This document shows, one piece after another, positions 43,329 through 50,950 of a DNA stretch of 64,000 nucleotides. Under the pieces are notes generated by a model. It saw only the letters and a program-made list of their open reading frames with translations. It made no database searches and had not been told where the DNA came from. The stretch's first letter is position 1; each line of letters opens with the position of its first letter. The stretch covers positions 1 to 64,000 of the IMG/VR virus record IMGVR_UViG_3300044620_001904, one strand, 5' to 3'. The stretch is from a virus. Position numbers and translations under genes: made by a program.

Positions 43329-44660
43329 TTAAAATAATGATAAATTGTGAATAGTATTATAAAAATCCTCCAATGATAACTTTCTAGTTCCTGATTCCAA
43401 ATTTCCACCATACATTCTAACAACAAGTTTTGCCGTTTCCAAATCAATTTTAAGAATCAAAAATTGTTTGTTTTTATCGGCCGGAAAATCATACCATTTA
43501 TTGAATTTATATTTTTTGGTTATTTCATCATAAACCTCTCTTACTTCAGCGATATTGTCCTCCTCTACTTTATCTAAAGCTTTATCAATATAATAACCAA
43601 CAGAATTATTAAAACTTTCACTATCAAAATCATCTGCATAAGTTTCATATATATAATCATACCAATCTGAAACATCTAATGATTTTCCTATTTTTTTTAT
43701 TAATTCATAAATTGTCAGATCTTGCGAATCCGTTTTTTCATACAATTTAATCAAATTCCAAACTGGCGTTTTATAATTGTAAAAACAGTATTTTTTAAAA
43801 AAATTAAACTTTTCATATATATCACAATATTCATCTTTGATTCCTTGTTTAGCCTTTTCGTTTTTTGCTTGATTATCCAAATAATTGTATTGATAAACAG
43901 CGTCATCACCAATGTCAGGGTAAAATTGATCCAAAACTTTTGTGATTTGTTCATTTGTATCACCTTCTCCGCCAATTTGTAAATGAGGAGCGATAAATTT
44001 TAAAATCGTGTTAATTTTTTCTTTATTTTCATCGTTAAAATAATTTAACAAATAACCATCTTCCCTCCAAGAATAATCATCCGAAAGATCGTTGAATTCA
44101 AAACCCTCACCATAGTTGCTCATAATTAAATCAATCACCCAAATACTATCATCACTCATTTCAAATGTCTCCAAATAATCTTTAACAGAATCAAATTCCA
44201 ATTCAACAATTGAATTTCTTGGATTTCCTGCAATATATTTGAAATTTTCAATCATACCATCCGCATGTTGCATAGTCCAATCAGACAAAGGTTTAACCCC
44301 ATTTGCAATAGCTTTTAAAGCATAATATGACCCCATGCTAAAAGGATTAACTTTATCCATTATCGTATCATAAACAAAAGGATATTTTTTTAATAATTCG
44401 GTTAATGATAATTCATTATCTTTAAACGTGAAAATTTGTATAGTATTAACAGAAGGTATAAATATTGATATAGAATCATCATAATTAATCCTATCAATTA
44501 TGAAGTATAAGTCGCCGTTTCTATATTTTCTTGACCACGAATCATAAAAATCTTTACCGCCGAAATACTTTGCGGAGTTTGCGTCCAAGATTTCCATAAA
44601 AATAAAATTATTATTTTCAAAAATAACATTTCTTCCTTCATTTATTTCTTCTTCGGTCAT
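43329..44660 (-). CDS. Hypothetical protein, 443 residues, with short I-N-E N-terminus
   Basis: The N-terminus MTEEEINEGRNVI contains an I-N-E site, like other tagged proteins. Residues 20-90 (FMEILDANSAKYFGGKDFYD, NGDLYFIIDR) resemble a small domain often seen in phage and plasmid proteins, but I cannot name it. The rest is acidic and helical with many Tyr, Asp and Asn residues and no enzyme motif. The AATATTTATG motif 12 bases upstream suggests late expression. Confidence 0.6.
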   Translation of the reverse strand: MTEEEINEGRNVIFENNNFIFMEILDANSAKYFGGKDFYDSWSRKYRNGDLYFIIDRINYDDSISIFIPSVNTIQIFTFKDNELSLTELLKKYPFVYDTIMDKVNPFSMGSYYALKAIANGVKPLSDWTMQHADGMIENFKYIAGNPRNSIVELEFDSVKDYLETFEMSDDSIWVIDLIMSNYGEGFEFNDLSDDYSWREDGYLLNYFNDENKEKINTILKFIAPHLQIGGEGDTNEQITKVLDQFYPDIGDDAVYQYNYLDNQAKNEKAKQGIKDEYCDIYEKFNFFKKYCFYNYKTPVWNLIKLYEKTDSQDLTIYELIKKIGKSLDVSDWYDYIYETYADDFDSESFNNSVGYYIDKALDKVEEDNIAEVREVYDEITKKYKFNKWYDFPADKNKQFLILKIDLETAKLVVRMYGGNLESGTRKLSLEDFYNTIHNLSLF

Positions 44661-44672
44661 AAAACTTTTTTA

Positions 44673-44682
44673 CATAAATATT
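44673..44682 (-). promoter_or_regulatory. Candidate late promoter motif AATATTTATG
   Basis: It reads AATATTTATG on the minus strand, ending 12 bases before the start at 44660. Confidence 0.45.
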
Positions 44683-44689
44683 AGTTTTT

Positions 44690-44720
44690 TTTGGTTTTTA
44701 CAAAAACTTTCGTATATTTG
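44690..44720 (+). promoter_or_regulatory. Promoter of the tmRNA gene (TTTG-N19-TATATTTG)
   Basis: TTTG at 44690-44693 and TATATTTG at 44713-44720 are 19 bases apart, an exact Bacteroidota consensus. The mature tmRNA 5' end is 28 bases downstream. Confidence 0.82.
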
Positions 44721-44748
44721 TAAAAGAAAACAAGTTCTTTAAAATATT

Positions 44749-45138
44749 GGGCCTATAATTGGAATCGACTGGCGTAGTTAATTATAAAGAGCGTACCGAG
44801 GCTGAGTTAACCTTGTAAAACTGACTTATTAATTAGACGGAAACGTTATCAACAAACTTTCAGCAGTAGGACTTGTTCGTACTTCTGAAAAAGTAGCAGT
44901 AGCCTAAGGCAAACCTACAACGGGTCGGCGTACATTAAACCTTGGAACAGAAGTGCTTGCAAAGGGTGTGGTTTCTATCCAAAAAGAAACAAGTGGAGGA
45001 TTAGTTCTCAGTAAACCGAACCACTTTAAAAATAAGGGAATTGTGAAGTTTCGGATTGGTTAGAAAACCAATGTCCTATGTACGTAGAACTTTATACTTA
45101 GTATGAGCAGGACGGGAGTTCGAACCTCCCTAGGTCCA
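44749..45138 (+). ncRNA. ssrA: tmRNA (transfer-messenger RNA)
   Basis: The 390-nt RNA has a tRNA-like end. GGGCCTA (44749-44755) pairs with TAGGTCC (45131-45137), the discriminator is A, the CCA is not encoded, and the T arm is GGGAG-TTCGAAC-CTCCC. The 5' side has TTGGAATCGACTGG, matching the conserved CTGGATTCGACGGG of tmRNAs. The tag frame starts GGA at 44839 after TTAGAC, and stops TAA at 44905. It encodes 22 residues (start GNVINKLSAVG, end EKVAVA). The hydrophobic V-A-V-A end fits a degradation signal. It would rescue stalled ribosomes and tag proteins for proteolysis, perhaps by the encoded ClpC-like unfoldase. Confidence 0.9.
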
Positions 45139-45144
45139 CATTAA

Positions 45145-45175
45145 AACCTCATTCCTTATCGGAGTGGGGTTTTTT
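45145..45175 (+). terminator. Terminator of the tmRNA gene
   Basis: An 11-bp stem AACCTCATTCC/GGAGTGGGGTT followed by T5, starting 7 bases after the tmRNA 3' end. It overlaps the stop codon of the convergent gene. Confidence 0.85.
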
Positions 45176-45479
45176 AATTATTAGATATTCGTTTAGTAAA
45201 ATAATCAATTAAAGGTTTTTCGTATTTTAAATACGATTCCCAATATGATTGTTCATTACCATGCTCGTCAATATCAGGAAAATTTTTACTTTTGATAAAT
45301 TCTCTCACCGCATCATACATTGCGGTATATGGATCAGCCCCATATATTATTAATTCCTCTATATCATCCATTATAGAATCTAATTCTTCTTCATTAAATC
45401 TTCTTCTAAACCAAGGATCATAATCTTCACTTATCCCCATCATTTCTCTGATCCTTTGTATGTTTTCTTGTAAGTTCAT
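45174..45479 (-). CDS. Tagged small virion protein, about 101 residues
   Basis: I choose the ATG at 45479 (MNLQENIQRIREMMGISE), 4 bases past an AATATTTATA motif; an upstream ATG at 45518 would run back into the terminator of the large RNA. The first 18 residues are a tag-like helix ending I-S-E before Asp. The remainder is acidic and helical (DIEELIIYGADPYTAMYDAV). No family is recognised. By its tag it may be packaged in the head. Confidence 0.62.
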   Translation of the reverse strand: MNLQENIQRIREMMGISEDYDPWFRRRFNEEELDSIMDDIEELIIYGADPYTAMYDAVREFIKSKNFPDIDEHGNEQSYWESYLKYEKPLIDYFTKRISNN

Positions 45480-45502
45480 ATGATATAAATATTGTATAAA
45501 CG

Positions 45503-45534
45503 AAAAAAGGGTCATCACCGAAGCGACAACCCTT
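45503..45534 (-). terminator. Terminator of the large non-coding RNA
   Basis: On the minus strand a 12-bp stem (AAGGGT plus six further pairs, some G-U) is capped by a C(UUCG)G tetraloop and followed by six T. It is the strongest hairpin in the region and marks the 3' end of the large RNA. Confidence 0.9.
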
Positions 45535-45874
45535 ATTGGCTATTGGTTTGGTGGTTGGGTTTCCAATAGACCCAAGTTAATTTGTAGTGAGCAAATAACT
45601 CGAATACGTTCGACCACTTGACGGATGCGTTAAATAGAAGGCTAATTCTATTTTTTATTCGTTTTGCTGAACCCCAAACGAAAAGTGTGGTATCACATCT
45701 TCTCACACTATAAAAAGGTGGTCTATTTTTTCTGATTTCACGGGTTGGGGTGTGAAACTAATAACAAGACCAAGAACATAAACAAAATACCCCCGAACAC
45801 TATATTTTTTTTGTTTTTAAAACTCCCTAAAAATTAGGTGGCTTCATCCGATTCCACCGTAAAAGGGTCACTAG

Positions 45875-45950
45875 TTGCGTCGCTCTGGAGTTGAACCAAA
45901 TTTATGGAGTGCTTATGAGACACCCGCAGATCCGACCTGCCCGCCCGCAA
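45875..45950 (-). other. tRNA-like domain within the large RNA
   Basis: A 76-nt segment folds like a tRNA. It has a 5-bp outer stem TTGCG/CGCAA, a D-like arm GCAG/CTGC, an anticodon-like arm with loop CTCATAA (CAU), and a T arm TTTGG-TTCAACT-CCAGA. The outer stem is two pairs short, and the base pairs next to it do not form, so it is not a canonical tRNA-Met. Confidence 0.5.
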
Positions 45951-47068
45951 TATGGCTTACGCTGAGATTACACGTTTTATTGGAAATCTTTTATAGGATT
46001 ATGGGTTCCCTATGTATCCACCATCTTTTGAATGGTAATTTCCAGTGACGGTTAGTTAGACTAACCACTCCTTGAGGTACTAGTTACTCTTTTATTACTC
46101 AACTCTCCCCGAGAATGCCTCCCCAGTTAATCCTTGCGAGATTAGAGGTATTTCATAAAAATCTCATCAAACTTGCGGTTATCAGAGGCAATGAACGGCT
46201 CATTACTATGTAGTCACCTTTCACTAATACCTGACGGACACTTTTGCTCTTTTTTAAAAGTTGAATTTTAAATCGAAGTTACGTGTTGTGGATTATAGAA
46301 GTAGTGGTCCGCCACCGACTTAGTAATCTTTTGAATTACCAAATATCAAACTACTCCTTGAAGTGTCCCCACCTCCATATTTTAAGATTACTTCAAAAAG
46401 AGACTTTGGTAAGTCATCTTTAAGGATAATAGCGACACCACTCGTTCTTTATCATACCTTTGAGGTTGCCCCTTCGGTTTTAAGTATCCTTTCATATTGG
46501 AACTCGTAATAATATTATCGGATAATAACATTTTTTACAAAGTTCCTACGGGTTATTCTTATTGGTGTTCCCACCTCAACAGGACGACCCACATCGCCCC
46601 ATCAATAATCCATTTCCCTACGAAGTTATCCTCGGTACTACAGGTTTATTGATATCCCGCTTGTGTACTCGAGTTCAAAACAACCGAAGTTATTTCAAAC
46701 CGCAAACCCCTTACACTTGAGGATTCACTTTATCCCACTTTCGTGGTTTATTTAAGGACTATACACAGCCCATTATCGTTTACAAGTTATCATCATCCCG
46801 AAGGACTACTTTCACTTGATGGATAATCCATTATTTTAAAGAACATAATTCGAAACATGCTACCGACTCGCGTAAATGGTGAGTTTCCTCACACTATTTA
46901 GTCGGGTTCACACCAGACCTCCTTTTCGAATTGTTTGACAAAGTTACGAAATTTTTTTCACTTGTCAAGTTTTTTTTAAATTTTTTTTTCACTCGTTCCC
47001 CCCACCCTATCGAACTCAAATTAAATAACCTAAAAACTGATAGGGTGGGGTGACATCTAAATCTTTTA

Positions 47069-47100
47069 CAAAGATAAAACAACTTTTTTAATTTGCCAAA
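47069..47100 (-). promoter_or_regulatory. Promoter of the large non-coding RNA (TTTG-N20-TATCTTTG)
   Basis: On the minus strand TTTG (47097-47100) and TATCTTTG (47069-47076) are 20 bases apart. Transcription should start near 47062. Confidence 0.78.
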
Positions 47101-47257
47101 TTATTTTTAAAAAAAAATTGGAGAAATTGTTTTTCATTTAAAGAACTAATGTTTGACAAAATTAGTGAATTCAAGTAAACAAATCAATTTAAAAATCATA
47201 TTGACTTGTTAAAAAATGTTAATTATCATTAAACTCACAAATAAACAAACTTAATAT

Positions 47258-47425
47258 ATGAAAAAACTAATTTATTCTTTGGTGGTGGTTGTAGGACTAT
47301 CATCTTGCGGTGGTTCTCAAAGTGAAACCACTCAAACTGACTCAACTTCAGTTGATAGTTCTAAAGTTGATACCACAATTGTAGATACTGTATCAGCAGT
47401 AATCAAAAAAGATTCGGTTAAATAA
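47258..47425 (+). CDS. Small lipoprotein, 55 residues
   Basis: The frame begins MKKLIYSLVVVVGLSSCGGS, a complete lipoprotein signal with the lipobox L-S-S-C at residues 14-17. The mature part is about 39 residues, rich in Thr, Ser, Asp and Val with no domain. It would be lipidated and placed in the host envelope. Phage-encoded lipoproteins often block superinfection or act in lysis, but nothing here decides the role. A terminator follows 21 bases after the stop. Confidence 0.8.
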   Translation: MKKLIYSLVVVVGLSSCGGSQSETTQTDSTSVDSSKVDTTIVDTVSAVIKKDSVK

Positions 47426-47446
47426 TTTTTTATCTAGAATTTTTAA

Positions 47447-47480
47447 AACCTCACCTAATAAGTGGGGTTTTTTGTTTTTT
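47447..47480 (+). terminator. Terminator of the lipoprotein gene
   Basis: Stem AACCTCAC/GTGGGGTT followed by a T-rich tract, very like the tmRNA terminator. Confidence 0.82.
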
Positions 47481-47495
47481 AATGTATTTATCTGT

Positions 47496-48317
47496 ATGAA
47501 TATTGATTTATATAATGTCGCTAAAAGATTAGTAAGACTACTACCAGATGATCTTAAATTAAATAAAATATATGGTTATATATTATTGGATAATACTTTC
47601 AAACAATTGACAGGCCAATTATCAATAGAACAAAATTTAAAATTGACCTTTTATTTGGACGCAATAAAAAGAGGTCTTGATAGAAAAACAGTTGATTGGT
47701 CTATAAATAATAATTTATATGTCATTGATAAAATTTGTTTTGGTAGGTATCCTGCTGAGATAAATTGTCCTGACTGTAATGGAAATGGATATAAAAACTG
47801 CGGTAATTGCGGTGGGTCAGGTGATGAATCTTGTAATCAATGCGGTGGTGACGGGACTATTGAAGGCGATGAAGGTGAAGAAGATTGTGAATACTGTGAT
47901 GGTTCTGGATATGAATCTTGTGATGAATGTGGCGGAAATGGTTCAGATGATTGTGATACCTGTAAAGGCGATGGAACGATTGATGATGATGTAAATGTTC
48001 CCGAAATTACTGTAACTTCCTATATTTCTTATGATTTAAATTTATTAACTATTGCCGAAGAATATATGTCGGAAGTTAAAGACATTTCAGACCAACCTTT
48101 TTTAAGTACAAATTATCCAGCAATAATTACACTTGATATGGATTATAATTCAAATCATTTGGAGGTAGGCTCAATTGATGAAGACTTTTGGGATAAATGT
48201 TTTATAAATGATATCTACGATTTTCATTTTGATGATTTTTTAAGTAAAGGCGCGTATGGGTATAGATTACATAGAAAAAGACAATCAATACTCAAAATAA
48301 ACGATAAATTAACGTAA
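47496..48317 (+). CDS. DnaJ-type zinc-finger protein without J domain, 273 residues
   Basis: I choose the ATG at 47496, after the upstream terminator, with a GTATTTATC motif 4 bases before it. Residues 85-165 contain six Cys pairs of the DnaJ type (CPDCNGNGYKNCGNCGGSG, later CEYCDGSGYESCDECGGNG and CDTCKGDG), separated by an acidic loop. No J domain or peptide-binding domain is present. The flanks are unrelated mixed domains. The finger probably binds zinc and may mimic or recruit chaperone partners; this is inference. Confidence 0.78.
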   Translation: MNIDLYNVAKRLVRLLPDDLKLNKIYGYILLDNTFKQLTGQLSIEQNLKLTFYLDAIKRGLDRKTVDWSINNNLYVIDKICFGRYPAEINCPDCNGNGYKNCGNCGGSGDESCNQCGGDGTIEGDEGEEDCEYCDGSGYESCDECGGNGSDDCDTCKGDGTIDDDVNVPEITVTSYISYDLNLLTIAEEYMSEVKDISDQPFLSTNYPAIITLDMDYNSNHLEVGSIDEDFWDKCFINDIYDFHFDDFLSKGAYGYRLHRKRQSILKINDKLT

Positions 48318-48602
48318 AAACCTGTAGGTTATTACTCCTCCTGAAACTGCAAGTCCTACACCTACTCCGAAAAATAAATTTCTCGGATAAGTTCTAAAAA
48401 AATTTGGTCTATAATATATGGTTGGATAAGGACCGTAAAAATTATAGTCAAACATGGAAGCTCCTAACATCATAGTTCCAGCCGATATCATAAAAGTTGA
48501 AGACTTTAACTTTTTTTGGTATAAAATGGCCTGAGATTTGCCGATTTGACAAATACTCAGACCAATTATTAATGATATTAAAAATAATTTAAAGTTTTTC
48601 AT
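48309..48602 (-). CDS. Small membrane or exported protein, 97 residues
   Basis: The N-terminus FKLFLISLIIGLSICQIGKS is a signal-peptide-like helix. A second hydrophobic segment (STFMISAGTMMLGASMF) and a third near the end (LFFGVGVGLAVSGGVITY) follow. The middle is rich in Tyr, Pro and Asn residues. No family is recognised. It overlaps the RNA ligase gene upstream by 14 bases and the convergent zinc-finger gene by 9 bases. Confidence 0.65.
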   Translation of the reverse strand: MKNFKLFLISLIIGLSICQIGKSQAILYQKKLKSSTFMISAGTMMLGASMFDYNFYGPYPTIYYRPNFFRTYPRNLFFGVGVGLAVSGGVITYRFLR

Positions 48603-49650
48603 ATTTTGGTTTAATTAATTTCCATATTATTTGACTATAATCTTTTCTATCCCACATTGCAAACATTACAGAATGTAATTCTCTTTTATTAATATTAGTT
48701 TGAACGAACTTTGCAAATTCAGATTTGGTTGGTTCAGGATCGACATCATTATATTTTCCATATCTGAAATAATCGTGCATTTTACCACAATATTCAGATA
48801 TTTGAAAATGATGATATTTTAGATTTCCAACATATAATTTTATTTTTTTATAAAATTCGTCAGGAACATCTTTAAGTAAAGATTCTATATCGTCTCCATT
48901 TTTAAGACATTCCCATATTGAGGTGGTCGATATTTGTGTCATTATTTTATGTAATCTCAAATATTCATCACCTTTTATTTTTATTCTATCTCCGTTAGAA
49001 AACTTAACAACAAAACCTTCCTCATTATCTTTTATCATAGATTTAAGTTCTTTGTAGTCCTTGATTCCATCGTATTTTTTGGCCAATTTGAACCCCAAAT
49101 TTTTTATCATATTAGAAAATCTAACGTCATAATTGTCTGAGTATAAATCAACTTCTTGACCGGTTTTGGTGTTTATCATACCAAGTAGAATGACATCTTC
49201 AAAATCATATTGGCACACTATTCTATTTTGTTTGTATATGATTTCAAACAAATAAGTATAATCCTTATGTAAGGACGCGAAATCATATTTAAACATCATT
49301 TCATACCCCTTAACCGCTTGATCAGAAGTAAATGATCCGCGAGTTGCCATAATCCAACCACCGTTATAATAGAAAAAAATACCAAGTGAGCCGTCTAATT
49401 TATCATACACATCAAACTTTTCGGTTGCGGAGTGTTTTTGTTCACTAAGATTAAAAAATTTTTTAAACGGGCGAGCAACAACATTCCCATTGTCATCAGT
49501 TACCAAACCACGGCACATTAGAGTAATATCGTCCCACAGATTTTCATATTGAACCTTTTCATTATAGTTCCATATAGTTAATGGTAAAGTTGGATGTACT
49601 TGTTTATAAAGTAATCCCTCGTTATAATATTTCTCTAAGGTTTCTAACAT
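48589..49650 (-). CDS. RNA ligase, T4 Rnl1-like
   Basis: The 353-residue protein has the nucleotidyltransferase motifs of T4 RNA ligase 1. Motif I KLDGSLG (about residues 84-90) carries the adenylated Lys, preceded by RGLVTDDNGNVVARPFKKFF. YLFEIIYKQNRIV is motif IIIa-like, EGFVVKFSNGDRIKIK is motif IV-V, and KIMTQIS follows. Rnl1 seals broken tRNA anticodon loops after nuclease attack. It lies in a group of RNA-repair genes next to the tRNA array, so that role is likely here. Confidence 0.9.
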   Translation of the reverse strand: MLETLEKYYNEGLLYKQVHPTLPLTIWNYNEKVQYENLWDDITLMCRGLVTDDNGNVVARPFKKFFNLSEQKHSATEKFDVYDKLDGSLGIFFYYNGGWIMATRGSFTSDQAVKGYEMMFKYDFASLHKDYTYLFEIIYKQNRIVCQYDFEDVILLGMINTKTGQEVDLYSDNYDVRFSNMIKNLGFKLAKKYDGIKDYKELKSMIKDNEEGFVVKFSNGDRIKIKGDEYLRLHKIMTQISTTSIWECLKNGDDIESLLKDVPDEFYKKIKLYVGNLKYHHFQISEYCGKMHDYFRYGKYNDVDPEPTKSEFAKFVQTNINKRELHSVMFAMWDRKDYSQIIWKLIKPKYEKL

Positions 49651-49670
49651 TTTGCTAAATTACAAAAAAA

Positions 49671-50285
49671 TTATGACATATACAAAAGGGTGGGATTATC
49701 TTTTTGAACCGCAATTTTTTCACCGTGCATTTTTCTAAATTCTTCTAAATTGAAAGGTCTTGTGATTAGGTGAAAACCATTTTTGGTCGGAATTGTGGTT
49801 ATAGTATCATCTTTACCGGTTTGAAAAATTAAACTTTGGATGTTTGAAATTAAATTATTGTAAAATACATGTCTTTTAACCTCGCTCAAATCAAAATCTT
49901 TATGGTCAATATCAATAATCCATTTTTTATCTTTTTCATTTGAAAATGAACCGCAGACAGATTCGTAAGCCTTTCTAACCGATTTAAAATCCTTATTCAT
50001 AATTTGATCAGTAACCTTTTTTAAGGTATGAAAAGCGATTTTTTCATATGACCTACGATTAAGATTTATACAAGCCCTCGCATTATGGAAATTACAAAGA
50101 TGAATAATTTCATCAATTTTTGAATCCAAATATTCTATTGAATTGATGTAATATGTTTTGACCACATAAGAATTTGATCCAAGCTCAGGATTTTCTTTTT
50201 TGCGTTTCAAAATCTGAAGATGATAAAAATCATCCTCAGATTCAAAAGTTAGTAAATCTTTTATTGCAACTATATTATCTATCAT
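49671..50285 (-). CDS. Unknown protein with primase-like features, 204 residues
   Basis: The protein has NARACINLNRRSYEKIAFHT near residue 69, WIIDIDHKDFDL near residue 122 and PTKNGFHLITRPFNL near residue 165. The h-D-h-D pattern and the N-G-x-H-h-I-T-x-P-F motif recall the metal and nucleotide sites of archaeo-eukaryotic primase-type polymerases seen in phages. This is a tentative fold call. It overlaps the ligase C-terminal gene by 4 bases, so it may act with RNA repair. Confidence 0.6.
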   Translation of the reverse strand: MIDNIVAIKDLLTFESEDDFYHLQILKRKKENPELGSNSYVVKTYYINSIEYLDSKIDEIIHLCNFHNARACINLNRRSYEKIAFHTLKKVTDQIMNKDFKSVRKAYESVCGSFSNEKDKKWIIDIDHKDFDLSEVKRHVFYNNLISNIQSLIFQTGKDDTITTIPTKNGFHLITRPFNLEEFRKMHGEKIAVQKDNPTLLYMS

Positions 50286-50950
50286 TTTTCTGAAAGTAAA
50301 AATTTGTTTGAGATGACTTTGAATGAAACTGATTTGTCATAAGACCTAATAACGATACCTTCTCTATCAAAATTTTGATTTAATTGTGATTTATCATCTG
50401 CAAAGTTAATTAATTCATCAATAGTTTCAGGTAGTTTGAAATCCTCAGATAATACAGGTACGTAACTAAGACCTAAAAAAGCCATAACATAAATAAAATC
50501 CGCGAATTCGTAATATTTGAAATTATCAATATCAAATATATTAAAAAATTTAACAGTTTGACCGATAACTTTATATGGATTTCCTTGTATACCTTCACCT
50601 ATAAGTTCACCCTGAAATGAAATATTTTTATTCAAACTTTTCATTTTATTTTCTAAATCCAAAATTCTTGCAACTCTCCAAAATGTGTTGGTTTCACTTT
50701 CTAAAAGTTCCAAATTACGAGAACATATACCAAACTCACCATCTTTGACATAAAATGTTGCAGAGGAACCATCAAGTTTTTCTGTAACATAGTAGGTATG
50801 TTTTTTCATTTCTTCATACTCAGAAGATAAGTTCTGACAATTATGAACAAGCACACCATTAGCGTAAAAATTATTTACATTTTCAACCCCAACATCGTAA
50901 CGCTTAGATTTATTTTTTATTTTTTTTATTGTTTTAATCTTATCTAACAT
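50282..50950 (-). CDS. RNA ligase C-terminal part carrying the C-half of a split intein
   Basis: Residues 1-37 are an intein C-fragment ending YANGVLVHN. Cys38 then begins the C-extein, CQNLSSEYEEMKKHTYYV. Motif I EKLDGSSATFY (about residues 59-69) holds the adenylated Lys, and GICSRNLEL, FQGELIGEGIQGNPY and EGIVIRSYDKSVSFKV are ligase motifs III-V. After trans-splicing with the product of the gene at 51962-52714 it would make a complete DRB0094-type RNA ligase. On its own it lacks the N-terminal OB domain. Confidence 0.88.
   Translation of the reverse strand: MLDKIKTIKKIKNKSKRYDVGVENVNNFYANGVLVHNCQNLSSEYEEMKKHTYYVTEKLDGSSATFYVKDGEFGICSRNLELLESETNTFWRVARILDLENKMKSLNKNISFQGELIGEGIQGNPYKVIGQTVKFFNIFDIDNFKYYEFADFIYVMAFLGLSYVPVLSEDFKLPETIDELINFADDKSQLNQNFDREGIVIRSYDKSVSFKVISNKFLLSEK
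50840..50950 (-). other. Split intein C-fragment, 37 residues
   Basis: Blocks F and G are seen (RYDVGVENVNNFYANG, VLVHN), with terminal Asn37 and Cys+1. It is close in sequence to the end of the portal intein. Confidence 0.88.

Larger units (their letters stand above)
45503..47062 (-). ncRNA. Large structured non-coding RNA, about 1.56 kb, class unknown
   Basis: Between a consensus promoter (47069-47100) and a UUCG terminator (45503-45534) there is no plausible protein gene. Many hairpins are seen: GTGAG-GAAA-CTCAC inside an outer CCGACT/AGTCGG helix (46863-46905), CCAC-GAAA-GTGG (46735-46746), GGTG-GGAA-CACC (46564-46575), GTCC-TTCG-GGAT (46795-46806) and GGTTAGT/ACTAACC (46050-46066). GNRA loops form on the minus strand, so that is the RNA strand. 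The first 65 bases hold a 12-bp stem (47000-47011 with 47039-47050). Size, structure and the nearby tRNA array recall GOLLD and ROOL RNAs of phages. No match to rRNA, RNase P or group I introns is evident. Confidence 0.82.

Noticed and set aside
45840-46930. The region could be rRNA, RNase P RNA or a group I intron
   Set aside because: I find none of the universal rRNA segments, no RNase P core signature in order, and no group I P/Q/R/S pattern. Promoter, terminator and GNRA hairpins instead suit a stand-alone structured RNA.
46894-47082. A 62-codon frame on the minus strand in the leader of the large RNA
   Set aside because: It crosses the 12-bp stem and A-rich tracts, starts before the predicted transcription start and has no protein-like composition.
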